Assembly: GCF_030272615.1 (NCBI RefSeq)
Contig: NC_081415.1
Location: 628,471,240-628,535,239, forward strand
Reading direction: 5' to 3'
Source: Cryptomeria japonica
Taxonomy: Eukaryota > Streptophyta > Pinopsida > Cupressales > Cupressaceae
Length of the DNA: 64,000 bases
Position numbers and translations under genes: made by a program. Below, one piece after another: positions 55,794-64,000 of the stretch. Numbering within the stretch: the first letter of the stretch is position 1; each line of letters opens with the position of its first letter. The notes beneath the pieces were generated by a model. That model was not told the origin of the DNA and did no database searches. It was given only the letters and a program-made list of their open reading frames with translations.

Positions 55794-56401
55794 TAGAAGA
55801 CTCCACTAGTGGATCCAACAATGGGAAGGAATGGGTGTTCCTAGCTATCAAGGAAGATGATCCGACACTGGAAGAGAATGTACCTGAGGAGAAGGCACTT
55901 GCTGCTAAAATTGAGGACAAGGATGAATGGGTAATTGATAGTGGTTGTTCACATCATATGACTAGAGATAAAGGGAAGTTTCTATCTTTTCAAGAATTTG
56001 ATGGTGGACTAGTTAGATTTGGAGATGACAAGGCATGTATGATCAAGGGAAAAGGAACTATATCATTGGATGGTAAGAAAAATACTGACAATTTTTATTA
56101 TGTTGAAGGTTTGAAGCATAATCTTTTGAGTGTAGGACAATTGGTAGATAAGGGATTTCAATTACAGTTCAAGTATGGAAAATGCAAAATCATTAACAGA
56201 TCTGGCTTGAAGATTGCAATCAGTACACAGACAAAAGGTAGTATATTTCATTTGAACTCTGGTGAGAAGACATGTTTGATTACACAGATTGATGAGAGTT
56301 GGCTAAGACATAAAAGGCTGTGTCATATGAATTTTGATTGCATTATGAATATTAGTTCAACTAAGGCTGTTAGAGATATACCTAAGATTATGACCCTATA
56401 A
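55730..56401 (+). pseudogene. copia-H protease and pre-integrase
   Basis: An open frame of 223 codons. The acidic start (SDEEGITNSDDE) leads to the intact protease active site WVIDSGCSHHMT near residue 66, then GKGTISLDGK, VEGLKHNLLSVGQLVDKG and LNSGEKTCLI. It ends with the start of the integrase zinc finger (WLRHKRLCHMNF). It is one of the better conserved parts of the copy, then breaks at 56399. Confidence 0.88.
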
Positions 56402-57125
56402 TCCGGTATGTAAAGAATGTCAAATGGGTAAATAGGCCAGAACCTCTTTTAGGAGTATACAAGATAAATCAAATGGTGTTCTTGATCTTATTCATACTGA
56501 TTTGTGTGGCCCTGCTAGAATTAAAAGTTTTCATGGTGATAGGTATTTCATGCTAGTCATTGATGATTATTCTAGAATGATGTGGGTTACTTTTTTGAGA
56601 GAAAAATATGAAGCATTTGAAAAGTTTAAAATATTTAAGGCTAAAGTGGAAACTGAGATAGGATTGAAGACTACATTTTTAAGATCAGATCATGGTGGAG
56701 AATTCACATCCAGTGAGTTTAATAACTTTTGTGACAAGTATGGTATTAGAAGGTAATTTTTTACTCCCTGGACACCTTAGCAGAATGGAGTTGTGGAAAG
56801 GAAAAACATAACTATCTTGGATGCTAATAGAGCAATGATGATGGAAGCAAATCTTACCTCATATCTATTGGAGAGAAGTAGTGAGTACATCGGTCTACAC
56901 ATTCAACAAAGTGCATATCAAAGGAGAAACCAGTAAGACACCTGATGAATTATGGTTTGGAAATACACATACAGTTAAGTAATTCTAAATTTTTGGTGGT
57001 AAATTTATATCAGGAGAGATGATACTATTGGGAAATTTGATCCTAGATGTGATGAAGGCATATTTCTTGGTTACTCTAATGAAAGAAAAGCATATAGATG
57101 TTATAACAAGAGATTATAGAGAATT
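56402..57125 (+). pseudogene. copia-H integrase
   Basis: Catalytic residues are visible in HTDLCGPA (Asp), FLRSDHGGEFTS (Asp) and QNGVVERKN (Glu), spread over 56490-56800, with IDDYSRMMWVTFL between. Stops at 56400-56470 and 56755, and shifts after 56830, break the C-terminal part; GIFLGYSNERKAYRCYN near 57058 marks the end of the domain. Confidence 0.85.
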
Positions 57126-58236
57126 GTGGAGAGTTCTAATGTCAAAGTAGATAAGATGAGAAAAAGTCAAATAAGAGTTTATGAGAAGGAACCAGCAGTG
57201 GAATCGATTATATTTGAACTGGTAGCACCTTTACCGGAACAAAGAGTTGAACCAGTTACTCCAGCAACATCAGAGAATTCTATAGTAACTGAAGAACATG
57301 GAAGAGGAACAGAAAGTCAACAAACTTTTAGGTATGTGAGATTGAATCATTCTGAAGATAAAATCATTGGGGATAAAAGCAATTGAGTGATAACAAGAAG
57401 AAGACCGACAACCCATAAGGTATGTTTAATTTCACAAGTTGAACCAATATCAGTAATTCAGGCATGTAAAGATGAACATTGGTTAAAAGCTATGGAAGAA
57501 GAATTAGATCAAATTGAGAAAAATAACACATGGACTTTGGTTCCCTGACCTAAAACTAAAAATGTTATTGGAACTAAATAGGTTTTTAGGAATAAATTGA
57601 ATGAGGATGGTAAAGTTATGAATAATGTTTGTATTGTTTGAAGATTTTAGAGTGATCCTAAAAAAAATCATGAGATGGCAGTGAAAAGGATTTTTAGATA
57701 CTTGCAACGTACATTAGAATATGGCTTATGGTACCCTAAGAATGATAACTTTACTTTATGTTCATATACAGATGCTGACTAGGTTGGAGATGTTGATGAC
57801 TAGGAAAGTACTTCTGGTGGAGCTTTCTTTCTTGGAAAGAAGTTGGTTTCATGGATTAGAAAGAAATAGTCATGTACTTCTTTATCTACTGCTGAAGCTG
57901 AGTATGTTGCTGCTACTACTATGTGTACACAGGTTTTATGGATGAAGCAAATGTTGAAGGATATAAAGATGGATTGTGATGCACTAGTAGTTATTCACTG
58001 TGATAACTCTGCTGGTATTGATATATCAAAGAATCCGATATTTCATTTTAAGACAAAGCACATATCTATCAAGTATAACTTTTTGAAGGAGAAGGTGGAA
58101 GCAAATGAAGTTAGACTAGTTTATGTGAACACTAAAGAGTAGATTGCAGATATTTTCACTAAACCTTTATCCAAGGAATCATTTGAGTATCTAAGAGACA
58201 GATTGGGGGTTTCTACCCTTTCAGTAGAGACTTGAT
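57126..58236 (+). pseudogene. copia-H RT remnant and RNase H (RT core deleted)
   Basis: A linker (57126-57386) leads to the RT start: EHWLKAMEEELDQIEKNNTW, then KNVIGTK.VFRNKLNEDGK near 57480-57620. At about 57640 the sequence jumps directly to HEMAVKRIFRYLQRTLEYGL (RT thumb/RNase H border). The fingers, palm and catalytic YVDD region, roughly 500 residues in the family, are absent. RNase H follows: YTDADWVGDVDD (with stops), STSGGAFFLGKKLVSW, TAEAEYVAAT, VIHCDNSAGIDISKNP and TKHISIKYNFLKEKV, ending ADIFTKPLSKESFEYLRDRLG. Stop at 58233-58235. The deletion makes it incapable of reverse transcription. Confidence 0.87.
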
Positions 58237-58572
58237 TAATGCGGTTTGGCATCAGTTCAACATGCATTATCAGAGATACTATTCATTCCAACACCGATGT
58301 GGGATGCTACTGCTTAGGGGGAGTAGTCAGCTTTGATATTCAGAGGCTTATGTTTTTGCTTTGATATTTTCTGTCAAATTTCTGACATTGATGTCAAAGT
58401 GAGAGAGATAGTGATGTGAAAAAGTAAATATCAAAGGGGGAGATATATTGATATTTAGAGCTATATGCAAATGATTGTTGGCTATCTTCCACAGGGGGAG
58501 ACTTGTTTGGCATTTCTTGGTACTTAGATGTTTTTCACATCTAGTGTTTCCATCAATACCAAAGGGGGAGAT
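58237..58572 (+). other. copia-H 3' UTR with four GGGGGAG tracts
   Basis: GGGGGAG occurs at about 58317, 58435, 58494 and 58563. The last, CAAAGGGGGAGAT, directly adjoins the 3' LTR and is the PPT. No gene. Confidence 0.8.
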
Positions 58573-59785
58573 TTTTGGCCATTTGGTGGAATTGATTATG
58601 TGTTGCATTGATGTTTTTTCATTGATTTCAACACTAGCTATTTGGATTCTTTACCGACACCCTTCTGGTCCCAGTAGGCTGAGTGATTTTTGGTTGACTT
58701 GGATCTAGCTTGATTCAATAGACTTTGATATAATCTGGTGATGGAATTGGCTTGTTCATGATACTAATACTCATGCTTGATCAGTTGGTTTTGGTCTAGT
58801 GATTGGATGCTATCCTTCTTGCTTAGAAGATTGGTTTCTAATTCCGGCAAGGGTTTCAATGCCAGAGATTTTTGTGGAGATCTTTGATGAATTGCATAAG
58901 TGGTGTTGGTGCAGCTTCTGATGGAGTTTCAAGATGTTGTTGGTAATCATACTTGAGACTTGGCGGATGAAGATCATTGTCGAAGCGTGTGGACCTATAC
59001 TTGGTCCCGATTAATCTAGGTTATGGACCGACTTTAATGTAATATGTGGATAAGACCTATTGTTGTATTTCCGAGATGTCCTATGTGTTGATATTATTTG
59101 TTTGGTTTAAGGCCGACATGGTTTGTAATTATGTAATCGGTTTATTGTCTGGTGGCCGACCTGATTGTTTATGGTCAAGGGTTTGTATAAATAGATGTAA
59201 GATCTCATTGTAGATCATCATGGTTAATGTAAGAGGTCATGGTCAAGGAATGTAATGTGTGAATAATGTAATATCATTCAGGCAAAGGATTTGGTCGATC
59301 ATTAGAGATTGAATTGGGTTTATATAAGAGGATTTAGTCCTCTGGTATTGAGCTTAACTAGAACTGTACTCATGAATAAGAGATGGTATCTTTCATAGTT
59401 CACACTTCTCCAGATTGTAGTCTAGATTTATATGTAGTCAGTGAGGCTCCTTTTGTGATGAGCAGTGTGATCTAGGATTTTGGCCTTCCTGCAAGTGCAG
59501 GCCCCTTCATTGTAATTTACATATTTACTACAGAAGTATTATCAGACTGTGGGTAGGCTTCCCACTGTGGTTTTTCCCTTTACTTGGTTTTCCATGTACA
59601 AATCTTGGTGTTGTGGATGGCTTTTATTCTATGAATATTGTTTATGCTTAATTGGATTAATTGCTATTCCAGTATTATTTTTTTGGGTTCCGGTATTAAA
59701 GTTTAAATGCTAATACTTCTGGTAATCTATGACATTTGATTCACCCCCCTCTCAGTTGTCTTCTGAGTATCTGAACTGTCGAATA
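58573..59785 (+). mobile_element. copia-H 3' LTR
   Basis: 1,213 bp, starting TTTTGGCCATTTGGTGG (TG to TT change) and ending CTGTCGAATA (CA to TA change). It contains uninterrupted sequence where element-I sits in the 5' LTR, which confirms that insertion. Confidence 0.92.
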
Positions 59786-60166
59786 GTTCAGAGGGCCGAT
59801 AGGAGTGTGTCCCTATCCAGACACACGATGCCTATAAATTTTGCTGGATTTCGTAGAGAAGATTCAAATCAACTCAAACTTTTAAAATCCAGGTGCATGG
59901 CTGAATCTGTAGCTCATTGTTTTTTGCATGCTTTGTCTTCAATTTCAGTACTTCATCTATTCAACTTATAAAAGAGGGTCAAACACATTCTAATTCCAAC
60001 CAATCTACTTAATATTCAGTCCTTGCATCATTTACGATTGGATCTAGTGGATTCATCCCCTCTTTTGAATGTAAAGTCCCTCAAGTGAAAATTGAACGTT
60101 AGTAAAGTTCCCACCTTTTTCCCAAGTGGTGAATTTGGCTAAGGTTCCCCAATTTTCAACTTTACA
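59786..60166 (+). mobile_element. Element-G 3' LTR, right part
   Basis: Begins with the copia-H target duplication GTTCA (59786-59790) and follows the element-G 5' LTR from GTTCAGAGG to TTTACA. Some divergence from the 5' LTR is visible, including a 9-bp deletion near 59905. Confidence 0.92.
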
Positions 60167-60171
60167 ACCCC
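60167..60171. repeat. Element-G target-site duplication, right (ACCCC)
   Basis: A perfect copy of 39117-39121. Confidence 0.92.
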
Positions 60172-61557
60172 TAACTTCTTCTAGAGATTCTCAAAACTAT
60201 CCTTTGTCAAAGCATTAATAAATATATTAAAAATTTATTCTTTGGTAATACTCCAATATGACTTCCTTCTCTGCAACCTTCTCTCTTAAGAAATGATACA
60301 AGATTGAAATGTGTTTAGTCCTTGAATGAATCACCAAATTCTTTGAAATGTTAATTGCACCTGTATTATCACACATGATAGAAATCACTTCATCATACTT
60401 CACCTTGATATGTTTAAAAGTTTGCTTCATCCACATAAATTGAGTATAGAAAGATGTTGTTGCAATGCATTATACTTTTGTAGTAGATAATGACACTGAA
60501 TCTTGTTTCTTACTCAACCAAGGGACCAATTTGTCTCCCAAAAAAAATGAAACAATACTTGTACTTATCCTATCATCAGTCCATCCGGTCCAATCAACAT
60601 TTGTAATTCTCTCAAAGTGAAATCATCATCCTTATTATACCATAAATCATAATGCAATGTTTCTTTCAAATATTTGAATATCCTCTTTACTGCTTGATCA
60701 TGAGACTACTTAGGATTAGCTTGATATTTGACAACTAAATAGACAACCTACATAATATCCGATCTTGAAGTAGTCAACTATAACAATCCTCCAATCATAG
60801 ATCTATACTATTTTTTATCAACATATAGAGATCCAATATCCTTGCTTAAAACTAGTAGCCATATGGGTTGCAAATGGTTTAGAATTCTCCATCTCAAACT
60901 TCTTCAATCTCTCCTTGATATACTTGGTCTGAGAAATAGAAATGTTTTTTTTATTGTATAACTTGAAGACCAAGGGAAAATGACAACTCACCTATCATAG
61001 ACATCTCAAATTCCTTTTGCAAAATTCTTGCATAAATAATCATCTCCTCCAAATATGATATCATCAACATACACAACAACAATCAACAATTTATCATCTT
61101 CAATTTTGAAATTAAGATTGCTATTTGTAGTACCTTTTCTGAAGATTTTTTGCAAAAAATACCTATCTCGCCTTTCATACCAAGCTCTAAGAGCTTGCTT
61201 GAGTTGATAAAGTCCCTTCTTGAGTTGTAAACCATATCCAAATCTTCTGATAGCTTGAACCCATCTGGTTGTTCAATGTATACTTCTTGTTCAAGTTGTC
61301 CATTCAAGAATGTTGACTTGACATCCATTTGATATACCTTAAAGTTCTTATATGCAACAAATGCAAGAAACATCCTTATAGCTTTCATTCTTGCCACTGG
61401 AACAAATGTATCCTTAAAATCTATATCTTCAACTTGTGAATAACCCTTACATACCAATCTTGCCTTATTTCTTGTGACTTTTCAATCTTACTTTAGCTCG
61501 TTTTGGAGCACTCACTTATTTTCAATCACATTTTTATCCATTGATCTAGGTACAAAT
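60172..61557 (-). pseudogene. copia-F RT and RNase H (minus strand)
   Basis: Read from 61557 downwards. The degraded RT start (VPRSMDKNVIE, then [20 protein letters not shown]) is followed by [36 protein letters not shown] and IEQPDGFKL. After frame changes, catalytic YVDDIIFGG is read around 61078-61055 and is intact. RNase H remains are WMKQTFKHIKVKYDE, MCDNTGAINISKN and SRTKHISILYHFLREKV (60436-60227), then ALTKDSFENL near 60205. The last codons lie at 39116-39085 beyond element-G. Upstream gag and integrase would lie right of copia-J, outside the window. A dead copy with many stops and shifts. Confidence 0.88.
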
Positions 61558-62800
61558 TGTTGGCCATTTGGAGGAATTGATTATGTATTGCATTGATATT
61601 TTGTCATTGATGTCAACACCAACTGTCTTGGATACTTTACCAGCACCCTTTTGGTCTCGGTGGGTTGAGTAGTTTCTGGTTGGTTTGGATCTGGCATGAT
61701 CCGGTATGCTTCAGTATGATTTAGTTATGGAATTGGCTTATTCATGATACTCATGTTTATATTCATCCAGTTGTTTTTGGTCTGGTGATCGGATTCTATC
61801 CTGTTTGCTTAGAAGCTTGGTTTGAGGTTCCGGTGAGGGTTTCACCGGTAGAGATTTTGATGAAGATCTTTGATGATATGCATAAGTGGTGTTGATGCAA
61901 CTTCTAGTATGGATTCAAGATGCTGATGGTGATCATGTTCGAGACTTGGTGAATGAAGATCATTATTTTAGTGTGTGGACCTATATTGGGTCCCGGTTGA
62001 TCTAGGTTATGGATCGACTTAATGTAACCTGTGGATTGGACCTCTCGATGTGTTTCTAGGATGTCTTATGAGTTGGATATTGTTTGTTTGGTCTAAGGTG
62101 GACATGTTTTGTAATTTTGTAATTAGTTTATTGTCTGGTGGCCGACCTGATTGTTTATGGTCGAGGGTTTGTATATATATGATGTAAGATCTCATTGTAG
62201 ATTATAATGGTATATGGTTAGGGATTGAGATATGGATATGTAATGTGTGAGTAATGTAATATCATTCAGGAAGAGGATTTTGTCAATCATTGGAGATCGA
62301 ATTGGGTTTATGTAAGTGGATTTAGTCCTTTGATATTGAGCTTAACCGAAACTGTACTCAAGCATAGGAGATGCTATCCTTGCAGTTCATTCATTCTTCC
62401 AAATTATAGTATGGATTTCTATGTAGTCAGTGAGACTCCTTTTGTAATGAGTAGTGTGCTCTAGGATGTTGGCCTTCTTGCAAGTGCAAACCCTTGAATT
62501 TTAATTCACATACTTACTGCATAAGTATTATCTGACTGTGGGTAGGCTTCCCACCTTGGTTTTTCCCTTTACCAGGTTTTCTACGTGTAAATCTTGGTGT
62601 CATGTGGATGGTATTTATTATCTGATTATTTTTTATGCTTAATTGGTTTAATTGCTATTCTAGTATTTAGTTTAAGCATTATGGTATTAATTTTTTGGGT
62701 TTAGGTATTAAAGTTTTAATTGCTAAATGTTCTGGTAATCTGTGACAACTGATTCACCCCCCCCTCTTAGTTGTCTTCCAATTATTTGAATCATCTAACA
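61558..62800 (+). mobile_element. copia-J 5' LTR
   Basis: 1,243 bp, TGTTGGCCATTTGGAGG to CATCTAACA, with TATATATA at 62172. The following PBS reads ATTAATATCAGAGC, with GG changed to AA in the Met-type site. Its length and landmarks match the copia-H LTRs. Confidence 0.92.
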
Positions 62801-62858
62801 ATTAATATCAGAGCTCTGGTCCTCTCTACAGAAAGCTTAACCACTTGAGGAAGATCCT

Positions 62859-64000
62859 ATGGTGACTAATAGTTCAAGCTCATCTAGCTCATTTGGAGCT
62901 ATCTTTTGGAGAGATATTCCTAGGCTTGATGGAACAAATTACACAGTATGGAAGATTTAGATGGAGACTCATCTGAGATGTCTTGGCAAGGAGATTTGGG
63001 AGATCACACATTATGGTGTTACACCTCATAATCCAACATCTGGCAATCCTCCTCTGGAAAACTTGGATAAGGAGCTTGAGAATGATTATAGAGAAAGAGA
63101 AGCCCTCTTGTGTGCACTTTCTGATCAACAATTAATGGGATTAACTGACAAATCATCTAGAAAGGCTATATGGGATAAGTTGGAGACTCTTAATGAAGGT
63201 GACCCTATAGTAAAGATTGCTAAACTTGATTGTTACCAGGTGAGATGTGAAAACCTGAAGATGGAAGAAGATGAAAGGATTACTGCATTTATGGAAAGGG
63301 TAAATGAGATTGTAATGAGAATTCAATGTTGTGGTGGAACTCTGAGTGAAGATGAAATTGTTTTTAAAGTTCTGAGAGCCTTACCACTGGCTTACAAAAT
63401 GAAGGCTACTGCTATTAATGAAATTAGAACAATGGCTAATACTTCTATCAGCAAAGATACCTTGGTTGGGAAATTATCTTCTTTTGAGCTTGAAGAATTT
63501 GGACCTTTTGGAGCTGTGAAGGTTGAACCTAATTTTCATGCGTCTGCATCATCAACCGATAAGCAAGATTGGAAAGATTTATATGCAAAGGAATTGGATG
63601 ATATGAAGAGAGAAGATGATGAGTTTGAGCATCTTGAAGCACTATTTTCTAGAAGAGTACCTAAAGGACTGGTAGGAAATAAGCATGAAGGAAAAACACC
63701 TTTTAAATATTTTGGATGTAATAAGATTGGTCATTTTGCATTTAGATGTCCTGAAAGGAATTCAAGATTTGAAGAAAGAGTTAGATGATCTTTTAAGCCT
63801 AACCTTGGATATCAGAATAAGTATAAGTATAGGAAAAATAGAGACAAATCATGCTACATAGTGGATGAGGAAGGCATTACTGATTCTGATGATGAACCGA
63901 CAAAAGACTCTGCTAGTGGTTTCGGCAATGGGAAGGAATGGGTGTTCTTGGCTATCAAGGAAGATGTTCCAGCACTGGAAGAGAATGTACCTAAAGTGAA
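62859..64000 (+). pseudogene. copia-J gag (partial at right edge)
   Basis: A single frame from ATG 62859 (MVTNSSSSSSSFGAIF) to the window end, with stops at 62958 and 63786. The first stop falls directly before METHLRCLGKEIWE. Domains are UBN2-type gag (ALLCALSDQQLMGLTDKSSR, ENLKMEEDERITAFMERVNE, LRALPLAYKMKAT), a linker (KREDDEFEHLEALFSRRV), a knuckle FGCNKIGHFAFRC (first Cys replaced by Tyr), and an acidic stretch (DEEGITDSDDE) leading toward protease. In copia elements this precedes the DSG active site, which would be just beyond 64000. Two stops in about 380 codons make it non-functional but recent compared with neighbours. Confidence 0.9.

Larger units (their letters stand above)
45825..59785 (+). 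mobile_element. copia-H: Ty1-copia element, RT core deleted, split by element-I
   Basis: The 5' LTR is in two pieces (45825-46136 and 53787-54693) around element-I. PBS is at 54694, then gag, protease, integrase, RT remnants and RNase H, and the 3' LTR lies at 58573-59785. The central RT segment with the YVDD box is missing. The element without element-I is about 6.3 kb. Stops and shifts are frequent. In a 170-base sample about one base in ten differs between the LTRs. It belongs to the same family as copia-J at the right edge. Confidence 0.9.
39122..60166 (+). mobile_element. Element-G: pol-less gypsy-type LTR element, split by copia-H
   Basis: LTRs lie at 39122-40328 and at 45009-45824 plus 59791-60166, with TSD ACCCC, PBS-like sequence, a gag-like ORF with a G-patch and two CxFH…H…C fingers, a repeat-rich 3' UTR and a PPT. 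Without the nested insert it is about 7.1 kb. No protease, RT, RNase H or integrase motif is visible. The TGTAG… LTR start, G-patch, finger style and 3' repeats resemble Tat-B, so it is probably a non-autonomous partner of a Tat-type element. That link is inference. Confidence 0.88.
61558..64000 (+). mobile_element. copia-J: second copia of the copia-H family, runs off the edge
   Basis: The 5' LTR is 61558-62800, PBS from 62801, gag from 62859 to the window end. LTR and gag are closely similar to copia-H. It is inserted into copia-F RT; the left flank is ACAAAT, and the right target copy lies outside. Only one or two stops are present in gag, so it is better preserved than copia-H. Confidence 0.9.

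Noticed and set aside
1..64000. tRNA or rRNA genes
   Set aside because: No cloverleaf with A/B boxes or rRNA core sequence was noticed by eye; the only tRNA-related sequences are PBS complements. A covariance-model scan would be needed for certainty.

Overview
The window is plant nuclear DNA made almost entirely of retrotransposons. The evidence is Ty1-copia, Ty3-gypsy of the Tat type, and plant L1-type LINE coding remnants, long LTRs, and deep nesting. I found no host gene, rRNA or tRNA that I can support. Old, heavily nested, stop-riddled elements with 1.1-1.7 kb LTRs fit a very large, slowly turned-over genome such as a gymnosperm. That organism guess is inference only. Element names (copia-A, Tat-B and so on) are local labels.

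Layout, left part. A gypsy-like LTR (about 156-1322) interrupts a minus-strand copia element, copia-A (gag/protease, long leader, PBS and 5' LTR, ending at 5137). A family of inverted repeats follows (5736-6678). Its third copy is split by a complete 14.2-kb Tat-lineage gypsy element, Tat-B (6679-20843, TSD GGTTG). Tat-B has LTRs about 98% alike, repeats in its leader, gag, protease, a G-patch-like domain, RT, two RNase H domains, integrase, and a 15-unit tandem array before its PPT.

Middle part. A plus-strand copia fragment, copia-C (about 21833-29480), is split inside gag by a pol-less LTR element, element-D (22213-28882, TSD AAGAT), which carries a coiled-coil ORF and an unrecognised ORF. 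A full-length LINE, LINE-E (29748-37737, 16-bp TSD), follows. It has the two usual ORFs plus a third coding region downstream of its RNase H.

Right part. A minus-strand copia, copia-F (3' LTR ending 38816, RT/RNase H tail 60172-61557), was opened by element-G (39122-60166, TSD ACCCC). Element-G is pol-less and encodes a G-patch. Its 3' LTR was opened by copia-H (45825-59785, TSD GTTCG/GTTCA). The 5' LTR of copia-H was opened by element-I (46137-53781, minus strand, TSD ATCTT). That makes four levels of nesting, each readable from target duplications. A second member of the copia-H family, copia-J, begins at 61558 and runs off the right edge.

How the genes work together. Autonomous-type machinery (Tat-B, copia-A, -C, -F, -H, -J, LINE-E) is present only as decayed copies. 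Three LTR elements (D, G, I) have intact termini and target duplications but show no protease, RT or integrase, so they must have been mobilised in trans. The most interesting is element-I. It keeps only the C-terminal part of a copia gag plus a large unrecognised ORF with 677 uninterrupted codons. That ORF runs on into a long Lys/Glu helix. Its architecture (alpha-helical domain, charged tract, coiled coil) resembles the extra third ORF of LINE-E.
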